DNA of 64,000 bases from assembly GCF_014650075.1 (NCBI RefSeq), contig NZ_BMUG01000002.1, forward strand, positions 186,001-250,000. Reading direction: 5' to 3'. Below are positions 42,302 to 51,596 of this stretch, one piece after another. The notes under the pieces are model-generated. The model had not been told where the DNA came from. It worked only from the letters and a program-made list of their open reading frames with translations, and made no database searches. A program made the position numbers and the translations under genes. The DNA comes from Streptomyces microflavus (GTDB taxonomy: Bacteria; Actinomycetota; Actinomycetes; Streptomycetales; Streptomycetaceae). How positions within the stretch are numbered: position 1 is the first letter of the stretch; every line of letters starts with the position of its first letter.

Positions 42302-43468
42302 CTACCGCACGGCCTCCACCGCCCGCACCAGCGCCTCCACCCCCCGCACCACCTTCGCCCGAGGACACCCCACGTTCAGGCGAACAAACCCCGGCGCCCC
42401 GTAAACCGCACCCCCCATGACCGCCACCCTCTCCCGCTCCACCAGCACCCGCTGCAACTCCGCGTCGTCGACCCCCGTCGCCCGCAGGTCGATCCACGCC
42501 AGGTACCCGGCCTGCGGCGGCTCCCACCCCAGCTCGGGAAGGACCGCGGAGAGCCGTTCCGCGACGAACCCGAGGTTCCCCGCCACATACGCCCGCACCG
42601 CGTCCAGCCACGGCCCGCCCTCCCGGTACGCCGCGATGTGCGCGGTCAGCGACAGCACCGCCGGGGACGCCAGCCCCTCCGCCGTCTCCATCCGCCGCAG
42701 ATACTCCGCCCGGTCCGCCGGATCCCCGATCAGCCCGTACGCACCGGTCAGCGCCGGAAAGTTGAAGGCCTTCGACCCGGACGAGATGAGCGCCCAGCGA
42801 CCGGCCCCGCCCCCGGCCCCCACCACCCGCGTCCACGGCACATGGACGTACCCCTCGTGGACGAAGTCCGCATGGATCTCGTCGCTGACGACCGCCACCC
42901 CGTACCGCTCCGACAGCTCCGCCATCCGGGTCAGCTCGTCGGCCGCCCAGACCCGCCCGGTCGGGTTGTGGGGCGAGCAGAGCACCAGGACCTTCGCGTC
43001 CGCCCGGGACAGCTCACGCTCCAGCGCCGCCTCGTCCCCCACCGGCACCCCGCGCAGCTCCCGCCCGAGCCCGGTGATCGCCTTGCGGAAGCCGTCGTAC
43101 GTGGGGGTGTGGACGACGACCCCGTCCCCCGGCTCCGTCCACATCTGGAGGAGCTGGGAGAGCTGGCTGAGGACGGACGGGCCGTACACGAGCTGCCCGG
43201 TGTCGATCTCGGTGCCGTACCGGGTGGCGTACCAGTGGGCGATGGCCGATCGGAAGTCGTCCTGCTGCCAGGTGGTGTAGCCGAAGACGCCGTGGTCCAG
43301 CCGGGCCCGCAGCGCGGCGAGCACCTCGGGGGCGGTGGCGAAGTCCATGTCGGAGATGGTGAACGGGAGCAGCCCGTCGACCCCGAACCGGTCCGCGACC
43401 CCGTCCCACTGGACGCACCAGGTGCCCCGGCGGTCGACGACGGTGTCGAAGTCATACAGCGCGGCCAC
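42302..43468 (-). CDS. MalY/PatB-type aminotransferase / C-S lyase
   Basis: 388 residues from the GTG with AAGGAGG upstream; an in-frame upstream start is less likely. ISDMDFATAPEV and FGYTTWQ near the N-terminus, LCSPHNPTGRVW, VVSDEIHADF and the PLP-lysine region ISSGSKAFNFPAL identify the PatB/MalY cystathionine beta-lyase group. It cleaves C-S bonds of cystathionine or cysteine conjugates, or acts as an aminotransferase. Confidence 0.92.
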   Translation of the reverse strand: MAALYDFDTVVDRRGTWCVQWDGVADRFGVDGLLPFTISDMDFATAPEVLAALRARLDHGVFGYTTWQQDDFRSAIAHWYATRYGTEIDTGQLVYGPSVLSQLSQLLQMWTEPGDGVVVHTPTYDGFRKAITGLGRELRGVPVGDEAALERELSRADAKVLVLCSPHNPTGRVWAADELTRMAELSERYGVAVVSDEIHADFVHEGYVHVPWTRVVGAGGGAGRWALISSGSKAFNFPALTGAYGLIGDPADRAEYLRRMETAEGLASPAVLSLTAHIAAYREGGPWLDAVRAYVAGNLGFVAERLSAVLPELGWEPPQAGYLAWIDLRATGVDDAELQRVLVERERVAVMGGAVYGAPGFVRLNVGCPRAKVVRGVEALVRAVEAVR

Positions 43469-43506
43469 GGGAGGCCCTCCTTGCTCTCGTTCTCTCCGCA
43501 CAGCAA

Positions 43507-43540
43507 CGGGCCCGGCCCCCTGGAAGGAGGACCGGGCCCG
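43507..43540 (-). terminator. Hairpin after fba
   Basis: CGGGCCCGG and CCGGGCCCG form the outer stem, with additional CCT/AGG-type pairing inside. It lies between the fba stop and the PatB-like gene. Confidence 0.65.
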
Positions 43541-43589
43541 AGGCCGTACATCCGTACGTACGCGTGGCTGCTTCAGCCCCGACGCGTGG

Positions 43590-44621
43590 TTACTTCAGCT
43601 TCGTACCCGTGGAGCGCAGGTTCGCGCACGCCTCGGTGACGCGCACGGCCATGCCGGCCTCGGCGGCCTTGCCCCAGGTGCGCGGGTCGTAGGTCTTCTT
43701 GTTGCCGACCTCGCCGTCGACCTTCAGGACACCGTCGTAGTTGCGGAACATGTGGTCCGCGACCGGGCGGGTGAAGGCGTACTGGGTGTCGGTGTCGAGG
43801 TTCATCTTCACGACGCCGTTCTCCAGCGCGGTGGCGATCTCCTCGGCGGTGGAGCCCGAACCGCCGTGGAAGACGAAGTCGAACGGCTGGCTGCCGGCCG
43901 GCTTGCCGTACTTGGCGGAGACGCCCGACTGAAGGTCCTTCAGCAGCTCGGGGCGGAGCACGACGTTGCCCGGCTTGTAGACGCCGTGGACGTTGCCGAA
44001 GGAGGCGGCCAGCAGGTAGCGGCCCTTCTCGCCCAGGCCGAGCGCCTCGGCGGTACGCAGCGCGTCATCGACGGTCGTGTACAGCTCGTCGTTGATCTCG
44101 TGCGTGACGCCGTCCTCCTCACCGCCGGTCGGGGTGATCTCGACCTCAAGGATGATCTTGGCGGCGGCGGCCTTGGCCAGCAGCTCCTGGCCGATGGCCA
44201 GGTTGTCGGCGAGGGTCTCGGCCGAGCCATCCCACATGTGGGACTGGAACAGCGGGTTCAGACCCTTGGCGACGCGCTCGGCGGAGACGTCGAGCAGCGG
44301 ACGTACGTAACCGTCCAGCTTGTCCTTGGGGCAGTGGTCCGTGTGCAGCGCGACGGTGATGTCGTACTTGGCCGCGACGATGTGCGCGAACTCGGCCAGG
44401 GCGACCGCGCCCGTCACCATGTCCTTGTTGTACTGGCCGCCCAGGAACTCCGCACCGCCCGTGGAGATCTGGACGATGCCGTCGCTCTCGGCCTCCGCGA
44501 AGCCGCGCAGGGCCGCGTGCAGGGTCTGCGTCGAGGTGACATTGATGGCCGGGTAGGCGAACTTGCCCGCCTTTGCCCGGTCGAGCATCTCGGCGTAAGC
44601 CTCGGGGGTTGCGATGGGCAT
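43590..44621 (-). CDS. fba: Class II fructose-bisphosphate aldolase
   Basis: 343 residues. Zinc ligands are in VALHTDHCPKDKL and in SFGNVHGVYKPGN and FHGGSGST; ISTGGAEFLGGQ and the NLDTDTQYAF substrate loop are conserved. It cleaves fructose 1,6-bisphosphate in glycolysis. An ORF for pyrE follows upstream on the same strand across a 164-bp gap that holds a hairpin and a parS-like palindrome. Confidence 0.97.
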   Translation of the reverse strand: MPIATPEAYAEMLDRAKAGKFAYPAINVTSTQTLHAALRGFAEAESDGIVQISTGGAEFLGGQYNKDMVTGAVALAEFAHIVAAKYDITVALHTDHCPKDKLDGYVRPLLDVSAERVAKGLNPLFQSHMWDGSAETLADNLAIGQELLAKAAAAKIILEVEITPTGGEEDGVTHEINDELYTTVDDALRTAEALGLGEKGRYLLAASFGNVHGVYKPGNVVLRPELLKDLQSGVSAKYGKPAGSQPFDFVFHGGSGSTAEEIATALENGVVKMNLDTDTQYAFTRPVADHMFRNYDGVLKVDGEVGNKKTYDPRTWGKAAEAGMAVRVTEACANLRSTGTKLK

Positions 44622-44671
44622 CTGACCGCTCCTTGGGATGTGCGGGTGTGCAGGCTTTGAGTCCCTGACCT

Positions 44672-44695
44672 GGGGGCGACGTCATCGTCGCCCCC
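44672..44695 (-). terminator. Hairpin after pyrE
   Basis: GGGGGCGACG-TCAT-CGTCGCCCCC, a 10-bp perfect stem with a tetraloop, 91 nt after the pyrE stop. Confidence 0.75.
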
Positions 44696-44736
44696 ATCTT
44701 CCCAGACTCCTCATCCGGCTCCACTCGGCGGACCCT

Positions 44737-44750
44737 GTTTCACGTGAAAC
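44737..44750. other. parS centromere site (ParB-binding palindrome)
   Basis: GTTTCACGTGAAAC is a perfect 14-bp match to the parS core known in Streptomyces. It is flanked by CGGCGGAC (44726-44733) and GTCCGCCG (44751-44758), a further 8-bp inverted repeat. It lies in the noncoding gap between fba and pyrE. Confidence 0.92.
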
Positions 44751-44785
44751 GTCCGCCGGGTCCGCTTTTCGGCTCAGGCGAGGGC

Positions 44786-45325
44786 TCAGGCGAGACCGAG
44801 GTCGGCCACCGAGTAGACCTGTACGTACGGCAGACCGGCCTCGGCGATGGCCGGTGCGGCACCCCGCTCGACGATCACGGCGACGGCGACGACCTCGCCG
44901 CCCGCCTCCCGTACGGCCTCGACGGCGGTGAGCGGGGAACCGCCCGTGGTCGAGGTGTCCTCGACCACCAGGCAGCGGCGACCCTTCACGTCGGTGCCCT
45001 CGATCCGGCGCTGCATCCCGTGCGCCTTCTGCGCCTTGCGGACGACGAACGCGTCCAGGCTCTCGCCGCGTGCGGCGGAGGCGTGCAGCATCGAGGTGGC
45101 GACCGGGTCGGCGCCCAGGGTCAGACCGCCGACGCAGTCGTAGTCCAGCTCGGCGGTGGCGTCCAGCATGGCCTGGCCGACCAGCGGCGCGGCCTTGCCG
45201 TCCAGCGTGATCCGGCGCAGGTCGATGTACCAGTCGGCTTCAAGACCCGAGGAGAGGGTCACCTTGCCGTGCACCACGGCCTTGTCCTTGATCTGCTGGA
45301 GCAGGTCAGCGCGTACGTCAGTCAT
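44786..45325 (-). CDS. pyrE: Orotate phosphoribosyltransferase
   Basis: 179 residues from the ATG giving MTDVRADLLQQIKDK; the longer frame upstream overlaps the epimerase gene. The PRPP motif CLVVEDTSTTGGSPL is intact, as is the VTLSSGLEADWYIDLR orotate-binding region. It makes OMP in pyrimidine synthesis. The epimerase gene ends 47 nt upstream on the same strand. Confidence 0.96.
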   Translation of the reverse strand: MTDVRADLLQQIKDKAVVHGKVTLSSGLEADWYIDLRRITLDGKAAPLVGQAMLDATAELDYDCVGGLTLGADPVATSMLHASAARGESLDAFVVRKAQKAHGMQRRIEGTDVKGRRCLVVEDTSTTGGSPLTAVEAVREAGGEVVAVAVIVERGAAPAIAEAGLPYVQVYSVADLGLA

Positions 45326-45372
45326 GGACACGAGGGTAAGCGCAGCCCGGAACCCCCGGAGCACGCCCCGCC

Positions 45373-46206
45373 TCAGAGCCGCGCCCAGCTCCAGGTCGTC
45401 GTGATCTCCAGCGGGTCGATCGGGGTGACCAGCCGGGGCGCGGTGTTGAGCCCGTTCGGCGGCCCGGACTGCGGCTCCACACAGACCGCCTCGGCCTGCT
45501 CGTCGTAGATCACGACCCACTCACTGCGGCTCTTCACCGTCAGCTCCAGCTGCTCCGGCCAGGTGAGCTTCACATCGACGCCGTCGGGCATCCCGAAGCA
45601 GTCGTCCCACGGTCCGGGTACGGGGTCGATGCGACGGCCCGTCGGCAGGTGGTCCTCGCCGCGCTCCTCCTGCCAGGCGGCGTCGAAGGAGAGCTCGGCG
45701 TCCCGGCCCCCGAGGCTGCGGTGGAACCAGGGGTGCCAGCCCGCCTGGGCCGGGAAGGAGTTGCCGTACGTCTCGACGGCGAGGCCGAGCGTCAGCGTGT
45801 CCTCGGTCAGCTCGAAGGTCTGGGTCACCCGGCCCTCGTACGGCCAGGGCTCGGCGAGGTCGTAGTAGAAGGCGGCCTGCGCCTTGTCCGCGTGGGCGGT
45901 CCGCCAGGCGGTGTCCCGGCCGGTGCCGTGGATCGCGTGCGGCGGGGAGTTCAGGGGGAGTTGGTGGGACGCGTCGCCGTTGCGGAACTGCCCGTACCCG
46001 GTGCGCCCGCACCAGGGCACCATCGGGAAGCAGCCGTACCGCTCGCCCTGGCGCAGCAGTTCGGTGGAGCCGATCCGCAAGCTGCTGATCCGGCAGCCGT
46101 GGGCGGGGTCGACGGTCAACTCGGCGTCCCCGGCGGTCAGCCTGACGCTCACTTCGTTCCGGGCGCGCTCTTCTCCGCCACGGACGCTCTCTTCGCTACT
46201 GCTCAC
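45373..46206 (-). CDS. Aldose 1-epimerase family protein
   Basis: 277 residues. Galactose-mutarotase-like beta sandwich with PMVPWCGRTGYGQF, the catalytic His region HAIHGTGRDTAW, QAGWHPWFHRSL with the second His, and a C-terminal catalytic Glu candidate in AVCVEPQSGPPNG. It interconverts sugar anomers or phospho-sugars. It precedes pyrE on the same strand. Confidence 0.92.
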   Translation of the reverse strand: MSSSEESVRGGEERARNEVSVRLTAGDAELTVDPAHGCRISSLRIGSTELLRQGERYGCFPMVPWCGRTGYGQFRNGDASHQLPLNSPPHAIHGTGRDTAWRTAHADKAQAAFYYDLAEPWPYEGRVTQTFELTEDTLTLGLAVETYGNSFPAQAGWHPWFHRSLGGRDAELSFDAAWQEERGEDHLPTGRRIDPVPGPWDDCFGMPDGVDVKLTWPEQLELTVKSRSEWVVIYDEQAEAVCVEPQSGPPNGLNTAPRLVTPIDPLEITTTWSWARL

Positions 46207-46226
46207 CCGACGACCCTACTGGCGGC

Positions 46227-47195
46227 TCACGGCCTGCGGCGCCGCAACGCCCGGCCCAGCACCACGGCGGAGGCGAGGGCGAGCGCGGCCGCCGGGGCGA
46301 CCCAGCGCAGGGTGGTGCCCGCTCCGCCCGCGTCCGGCGAGGGCACGGGGGCGTACCGGCCGCGCGGCGGCGCGTGGTCGACCTCCTCCGCGCTGCGGCC
46401 GATCATGGTCCGGCGGGCGTGCGCGGCCTCGGCGGGCGGCTCGTCCGGGACGGTGAACTCCACTCCGGCGACGGGGTCGAGCGCGGGCGGCGGCACGGGC
46501 GAGTCGAACACGGACGCGGTCTCGGCGGGCTCTGCGGGCTCGGTGGGCTCGGTGGGCTCGGTGGGCTCCACGGCCTCGGCACGCTCGGTACGTTCGGCGG
46601 GGTCGGCGGCGGCGTCCGCATCGGCAGAAGCCCCCTTCCCGGTCGGCCCGTCATCCACCGGCCCGTCACCCACCGGCTCCCCGCCCGGGATGTCGCCGGA
46701 CGCCTCCTCGACGTCCCCCTCAAGCCCCTCGGCCGAGACATCCTCCGCGCCGCCATCCTCCTGCGCGGCCAGCGTCTCCGTCACCAGTTGCTGGGTGAAG
46801 CGGTCCAGGAGCCGCTGGGCCGCCGCGAGCGCGGCGCCCTCCTCCAGCTCCGCCAGCCGGCCGTCGCCGCTCGCCGTACCGCTGTAGGCGAGGGTCGTCC
46901 CGCCGTCCGTCTCCGTGAGGCCGATGGTCAGGGCCAGCTTCACCGCACCGGCACCCCGGGCCTCCACGCCCTCCCCGGTGACCGAGAAGTGGGGGCCGGA
47001 CCCGGAGAGCTCCAGCTCACCCCGGTACGTGATGGTGTGGCCGCCGGCCCGGAACTTCAACCGGCCCGCCAGGGGTGACGCCGACGCGTCGGCGTCCTGC
47101 TGGATGCCCGGTACGCAGCGGGCGACCCGGACGGGATCGCCCAGCGTGTGCCGCAGGGCCGGGACCGGGACCGGAACGAACACCTGATGCTCCAT
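46227..47195 (-). CDS. SRPBCC (CoxG-like) protein with C-terminal membrane anchor
   Basis: 322 residues. The first 145 form a START/SRPBCC-like domain (VARCVPGIQQDADAS, TITYRGELELSGSG, TTLAYSGTASGDGRLAELEEG), typical of CoxG-like proteins. An acidic linker follows with Thr-Glu-Pro repeats encoded by 9-bp units near 46530-46570. The protein ends with one hydrophobic helix (WVAPAAALALASAVVLG) and Arg residues, so the domain should be cytoplasmic and tail-anchored. Confidence 0.85.
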   Translation of the reverse strand: MEHQVFVPVPVPALRHTLGDPVRVARCVPGIQQDADASASPLAGRLKFRAGGHTITYRGELELSGSGPHFSVTGEGVEARGAGAVKLALTIGLTETDGGTTLAYSGTASGDGRLAELEEGAALAAAQRLLDRFTQQLVTETLAAQEDGGAEDVSAEGLEGDVEEASGDIPGGEPVGDGPVDDGPTGKGASADADAAADPAERTERAEAVEPTEPTEPTEPAEPAETASVFDSPVPPPALDPVAGVEFTVPDEPPAEAAHARRTMIGRSAEEVDHAPPRGRYAPVPSPDAGGAGTTLRWVAPAAALALASAVVLGRALRRRRP

Positions 47196-47266
47196 ACCGA
47201 CCGAGCCTAATCGCCCCAGGCCCGCACGTCAGGGCTTCCCCACCCCCGGCCCGCACGCCCGCCCCC

Positions 47267-48874
47267 TCACGCCTCCTCCCAGTAGCGCGGGTGGATCAAC
47301 GTGGACGGCACCTGCCCCGGCAGCCGCAGCCGCTCCGCCGCGCGGGCCCCGTCGCGCAGCTCCGACTCCCCCAGCGAGCGCGGCACGGGCGCCCCGGCGC
47401 CCAGCCCCGGCTCCCCCACGGCCCGCGCCCCCGCCAGGACGAAGCCCCAGTCCTCCGGGCCCCCGCCACCGCCCCCGCCTCCGCCGAGCCGGTCGGGGCT
47501 CGCGGTGAAACCGGAGGGGCGGCCCGGGATGCGGTACGGGCGGGTCGCGAGGCCTCCGGCCCGTACCGAGGCCTCCACGGTCCAGAAGGTCCGGGGCCGG
47601 GCCTCCGGCGGGCCCGCGTGCACCACCAGCCGCCCACGGGGGGCCAGGGCCTCGGCGACCAGCCCGTAGAACTCGGCGGAGTACAGCTTCGTACTGGCCG
47701 TGACCCCCGGGTCCGGCAGGTCGGAGATCACCACGTCGTAGCGGTGGCGGTCGGCCCGCAGCCAGGTGAACGCGTCCGCGCCGACGGCGGTGAGGCGCGG
47801 GTCGCGGTAGACGTGGCCGTTGAGCCCGGAGAGGGCGGGGTCGGTGCGGGCCAGCCGGGTGACGGCGGGGTCGATCTCGACGACGGTGACCGAGCGGACG
47901 TCCCGGTAGCGGAGGACCTCGCGGGCGGCGAGCCCGTCGCCGCCGCCCAGGACGAGGACCCGGGCGCGGGGCCCGTTCATCGCGGGGTGGACCAGCGCCT
48001 CGTGGTAGCGGTGCTCGTCGCGGGCGCTGACCCGCAGCCGGCCGTCCAGATAGAGGCCGAGGGATTCGCGGTCGGTGCCGGTCAGGACGACCTCCTGCAC
48101 CCCGGTCTGCACGGCGACCCGCACCTGGTCCCCGTAGACCGCCTGCCGCGCCGCCCGCTCGAAGTCGTCGACCAGGAACGTGGCGGTGGCCAGGACGGCG
48201 ATCACCGAGAGGTTGGCCAGGACCAGGAGCCGGCGCGAGCGGGGGGTGAGGTCGCGCCGGAACACCCACAGGACCAGCGCCCCGCCGGCCGCCGCGTTGA
48301 CCGCGCCGGTGAACAGCGCGCCGGTGAGCTGCCCCAGCATCGGCAGCAGCAGGAAGGGGAAGGCCAGCCCGCCGACGAGCGCGCCCACGTAATCGGCGGC
48401 GAAGAGGTCCGCCACCGCCCCGCCCGCGTCCTGCCGGTCGACGCGCTGGATCAGGGTCATCAGCAGGGGGATCTCCGCGCCGATCAGCACCCCGATCGCC
48501 AGCGAGAACCCGACCAGTGCGTGGCGCGACTCGCCGAGCCAGGCGAACGACGCGTACAGCACGAGCGCCGAGGAGCCGCCGATCAGTGCGAGGGCCGCCT
48601 CGATCAGGCCGAAACCCACGGCGGCGTGGCAGCGTAAACGTTTCGCGAGGAGCGAGCCGATGCCCATCGCGAAGACCATCACGGAGAGCACGACGGAGGC
48701 CTGGGTGACCGAGTCACCGATCAAGTAGGAGGCGAGCGCGACCAGTTCCAGCTCGTACACCAGGCCGCAGGCCGCGCAGACGAAGACGGCGGCCAGCACG
48801 AGGAACCGGCCGGTCCTCGGCCGTACGGGAAGCCGCGCCGCGCCCCCTCGCAGCGACACCTGCTGGTCGATCAT
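47267..48874 (-). CDS. Spermidine-synthase-like protein with N-terminal membrane domain
   Basis: 535 residues. About seven membrane helices (residues 25-235) precede a Rossmann methyltransferase-fold domain with [32 protein letters not shown] and VVISDLPDP, as in polyamine aminopropyltransferases. Members of this fused membrane family occur widely in actinobacteria; enzymatic proof is limited. A poly-Gly stretch (GGGGGGGGG) interrupts the C-terminal part. Translation starts close to the DUF2617 stop on the same strand. Confidence 0.88.
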   Translation of the reverse strand: MIDQQVSLRGGAARLPVRPRTGRFLVLAAVFVCAACGLVYELELVALASYLIGDSVTQASVVLSVMVFAMGIGSLLAKRLRCHAAVGFGLIEAALALIGGSSALVLYASFAWLGESRHALVGFSLAIGVLIGAEIPLLMTLIQRVDRQDAGGAVADLFAADYVGALVGGLAFPFLLLPMLGQLTGALFTGAVNAAAGGALVLWVFRRDLTPRSRRLLVLANLSVIAVLATATFLVDDFERAARQAVYGDQVRVAVQTGVQEVVLTGTDRESLGLYLDGRLRVSARDEHRYHEALVHPAMNGPRARVLVLGGGDGLAAREVLRYRDVRSVTVVEIDPAVTRLARTDPALSGLNGHVYRDPRLTAVGADAFTWLRADRHRYDVVISDLPDPGVTASTKLYSAEFYGLVAEALAPRGRLVVHAGPPEARPRTFWTVEASVRAGGLATRPYRIPGRPSGFTASPDRLGGGGGGGGGPEDWGFVLAGARAVGEPGLGAGAPVPRSLGESELRDGARAAERLRLPGQVPSTLIHPRYWEEA

Positions 48875-48967
48875 GCTGCGAACGCTACGTCACCGCCCGG
48901 TCGCCGCTTGTCACCCACAAGGGTGCAAGTGGAGCGGCCGGGAGACGCCCGCCCCCGGCCGCGCCCC

Positions 48968-49489
48968 TCAGAGCGCCGGCGCCGGGATGCGCACCCCCAC
49001 CCGGGTCCGGGTGACCACCAACTGCCCTTCCTGCGGGTACGCGTGCCAGGTACGCCACCGCACCTGGCCCTCGATGCGCTGGGCGAGCATCGCGGTGAAC
49101 GCGTACGGGGAGCCGGGAAAGGTGCCCGCGAGGCCGTGCGGGTGGTCGCTCACGAGCGCGAGCAGCTCCTGCGCCCGGCCGGCGAACTGCCCCTGGGTCA
49201 GGGTCTCGACGCGCGCCGCGAATTCGTACTCCCAGTCCCCGAGCCGCTTCGCGACACCGAGGGGAAGGGGGGTGCTGCTGCCCGGCATGCAGGCAACGGT
49301 CTCGGAGCAGACTCCGCGGTCCTCCTGGAGGAGGACCTGGTGGGAGGCGCCGAGCAGCCTCAACTGGAGTTCGGCGCCGCCGAGCTGGAGGTCGAGGACG
49401 GCGAGGGCCGGAAGCGGCTCCCGGCCCAGGGTCCAGGCCAGGTCGGCGGCGCGGGTATCGGAATAGGCCGTCTGGAGGGTGGTGAGCAT
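48968..49489 (-). CDS. DUF2617 family protein
   Basis: 173 residues from the ATG giving MLTTLQTAYSDTRA; a start 21 nt upstream is possible. LGREPLPALAVLDLQLGGAELQLRLLGASH, the SETVACMPG segment and WEYEFAARVETL fit DUF2617, an actinobacterial family of unknown function. It is followed by the spermidine-synthase-like gene after 93 nt on the same strand, and the two are usually adjacent (from memory). Confidence 0.85.
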   Translation of the reverse strand: MLTTLQTAYSDTRAADLAWTLGREPLPALAVLDLQLGGAELQLRLLGASHQVLLQEDRGVCSETVACMPGSSTPLPLGVAKRLGDWEYEFAARVETLTQGQFAGRAQELLALVSDHPHGLAGTFPGSPYAFTAMLAQRIEGQVRWRTWHAYPQEGQLVVTRTRVGVRIPAPAL

Positions 49490-49842
49490 GGGTCGGCTCC
49501 GCAAACACACATGGACACATGGACAGCCGACGTCCCCTGAACATGCGCGTGGGAGGAGGGGAGCGCCCGATCTGGTCCAACTGGGGTCCGAGGGCTGAAT
49601 GTTCTCTTCAACGAGGGAATCACGAAGTACGCGGCACTCGCAGCGTTTTTACCCAACTTGACGCGGTTTCCATCCCCCCGGGGGCTGCCCGGTTCAACTG
49701 TTCAACCATTTTCGTCTGCGTGGCTCAACGACAGGGCGCCCGAAGGGAGTTCACCCTCCGGGCGCCCTGTGCCCGAGTCACTGTCGGTGACGACGGCGGT
49801 CACCGGCCGGTTTCCTTCTCCGCCGCGGCGGATGCGGCCGGC
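49490..49842. other. Intergenic region with hairpin, no gene seen
   Basis: 353 bp. It includes the promoter side of the DUF2617 gene and the hairpin at 49731-49770. No open frame with a ribosome site is convincing and no tRNA fold was found. Confidence 0.5.
49731..49770 (-). terminator. Hairpin terminator after the Gly/Cys-rich gene
   Basis: ACAGGGCGCCCG and CGGGCGCCCTGT form a 12-bp perfect stem that extends inward as AGGG/CCCT with one mismatch. Confidence 0.8.
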
Positions 49843-50136
49843 TCAGCTGCTCCCGCCGCACCCGCCGCCACCACCGCAGGAGGAGGACGAGGATCCGCCC
49901 CCGCACGAGTGACCACCGGAGTGGCCGCCTGAGTCGCCGGACGAGCCGCTGTCGCCGCTCCACCAGCCGCCGCCACCGCCACCACCGCCGCCCCCGCCCG
50001 CGGTCGCGGTCGCGGAGGACCGGCGCTTGGCGCCCGGCCGGGACGAACCGCTCCCGACGCTGCTCACGCGCACCAGGAACACCACCAGACCCACCAGGAC
50101 ACCCACAGCGATCAGCACCGTGATGAAGACACCCAT
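49843..50136 (-). CDS. Gly/Ser/Cys-rich membrane-anchored small protein
   Basis: 97 residues from the ATG giving MGVFITVLIAVGVL. One N-terminal hydrophobic helix (residues 2-22) is followed by a basic Ser-rich spacer (SRPGAKRRSSATAT), an 11-Gly run, two Trp, and a tail with repeated SGD/GGH units and five Cys (CGGGSSSSSCGGGGGCGG). The pattern resembles secreted or membrane-anchored metal-binding or adhesive proteins of the TIGR04222-associated type, but no family is assigned. The gene is monocistronic and ends in a strong hairpin. Confidence 0.68.
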   Translation of the reverse strand: MGVFITVLIAVGVLVGLVVFLVRVSSVGSGSSRPGAKRRSSATATAGGGGGGGGGGGWWSGDSGSSGDSGGHSGGHSCGGGSSSSSCGGGGGCGGSS

Positions 50137-50288
50137 GCCCCTCACCCGCCTTTCTCTCCCCCGAAGCGCGGTTCCCCCGTCGCTTCCCGGATCTCTCCGT
50201 GTTTCTCGGTCTTGCTTCGTGACAGGGGGATCCCCCCGTCCCACGCGAACGAAAGCAGACTTGAGCAACTCCAGAGCTTGGGCACAGG

Positions 50289-51464
50289 ATGGCGCCCATG
50301 ACACAGGGACGACCGTTGCTCAACCGCCGCCTCGCCGGGTTCGGTACGACGATCTTCGCCGAGATGTCCGCGCTGGCCGCGCGGACCGGCTCGATCAACC
50401 TCGGCCAGGGCTTCCCCGACACCGACGGCCCCGAGGAGATCAGGGAGGCGGCGGTCCGGGCGCTGCGGGCCGGGCACGGCAACCAGTACCCGCCGGGCCC
50501 CGGCATCCCGGAACTGCGCACCGCCGTCGCCGACCACCAGAAGCGGTTCTACGGACTGGCCTGGTCCCCGGACACCGAGGTCCTGGTCACCGCCGGAGCC
50601 ACCGAGGCGATCGCCGCCTCCCTGCTCGCCCTGGTGGAGCCGGGCGACGAGGTCATCGCGTTCGAGCCGTACTACGACTCGTACGCCGCGTGCATCGCCA
50701 TGGCGGGCGGCGTCCGCGTCCCCCTCACGCTGCGCGCCCCCTCCTTCCGCCCGGACCTCGACGAACTGCGCGCCCTGATCACCCCGCGGACCCGCCTGCT
50801 GCTGCTCAACTCGCCGCACAACCCGACCGGCGCGGTCCTCACCCCCGAGGAGCTGAACGGGATCGCGGCCCTGGCGGTGGAGCACGATCTGCTGGTCGTC
50901 ACCGACGAGGTGTACGAGCACCTCGTCTTCGAGGGCTCCCACCACCCGATCGCGGCCCTGCCCGGGATGCGCGAGCGCACGGTCTCCATCTCGTCGGCCG
51001 GGAAGACGTTCTCGTACACCGGCTGGAAGATCGGCTGGGTGACGGGCGACTCGGCGCTGGTGACCGCGGTGCGCTCGGCGAAGCAGTATCTGACGTTCGT
51101 GAGCGGCGGCCCGTTCCAGTACGCCATCGCGGAGGCGCTGCGGCTGCCCGACACGTTCTTCACGGAGTTCCGGGAGTCCATGCGCCGTCGGCGCGACCTG
51201 CTCGCGGAGGGCTTGCGGAGCGCGGGCTTCCGGGTCTACGAGCCGGAGGGGACGTACTTCATCACCACCGACATCTCCCCGTTCGGCGAGGAGGACGCGT
51301 ACGCCTTCTGCCGGGCCCTCCCGGAACGCTGCGGGGTCGCCGCCGTGCCGGTCTCGGTCTTCTACGACGACCCGGAGGCGGGCCGCAGCCAGGTCCGCTT
51401 CACGTTCTGCAAGCGCGAGGACGTGCTGGAGGAGGCGGTGGAGCGGCTGCGCCGGCTGGGGTGA
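50289..51464 (+). CDS. Class I/II PLP-dependent aminotransferase
   Basis: 391 residues (an ATG nine bases on is an alternative start). INLGQGFPDTDGPEEI, LLNSPHNPTGAVL, VVTDEVYEHLVF and the PLP-lysine region ISSAGKTFSYTGWKIGW match the kynurenine/methionine aminotransferase (YbdL/KAT-like) group. It may transaminate kynurenine or methionine, which would link it to kynA/kynU 10 kb away, but this is inference. The terminator region carries 30-bp repeats. Confidence 0.93.
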   Translation: MAPMTQGRPLLNRRLAGFGTTIFAEMSALAARTGSINLGQGFPDTDGPEEIREAAVRALRAGHGNQYPPGPGIPELRTAVADHQKRFYGLAWSPDTEVLVTAGATEAIAASLLALVEPGDEVIAFEPYYDSYAACIAMAGGVRVPLTLRAPSFRPDLDELRALITPRTRLLLLNSPHNPTGAVLTPEELNGIAALAVEHDLLVVTDEVYEHLVFEGSHHPIAALPGMRERTVSISSAGKTFSYTGWKIGWVTGDSALVTAVRSAKQYLTFVSGGPFQYAIAEALRLPDTFFTEFRESMRRRRDLLAEGLRSAGFRVYEPEGTYFITTDISPFGEEDAYAFCRALPERCGVAAVPVSVFYDDPEAGRSQVRFTFCKREDVLEEAVERLRRLG

Positions 51465-51550
51465 GCACGGAGGCGGCCCGGACGGCGGTCGTGAGCACGG
51501 AAACGGCCCGGGTGGCGGTCGTGAGCACGGCGACGGCCCGGGTGGCGGTC
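51461..51550 (+). repeat. Three tandem 30-bp repeats starting at a stop codon
   Basis: GTGAGCACGG begins units at 51461, 51491 and 51521. Units 2 and 3 share ACGGCCCGGGTGGCGGTC. The first unit begins with the aminotransferase stop codon. Confidence 0.93.
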
Positions 51551-51575
51551 TCGTGGTGACCGCTGCCCGGGCCGT
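51533..51575. terminator. Hairpin terminator using repeat unit 3 as left arm
   Basis: ACGGCCCGGGTGGCGGTC pairs with GACCGCTGCCCGGGCCGT over 18 bp apart from two central non-canonical pairs, with a 7-nt loop. It separates the convergent aminotransferase and YbjN genes. Confidence 0.8.
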
Positions 51576-51596
51576 TCCCGTGGGTGGATCGAGGGG

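Noticed and set aside
49511-49842. Possible tRNA or small RNA
   Set aside because: No cloverleaf fold was found; the strongest structure is a terminator hairpin.
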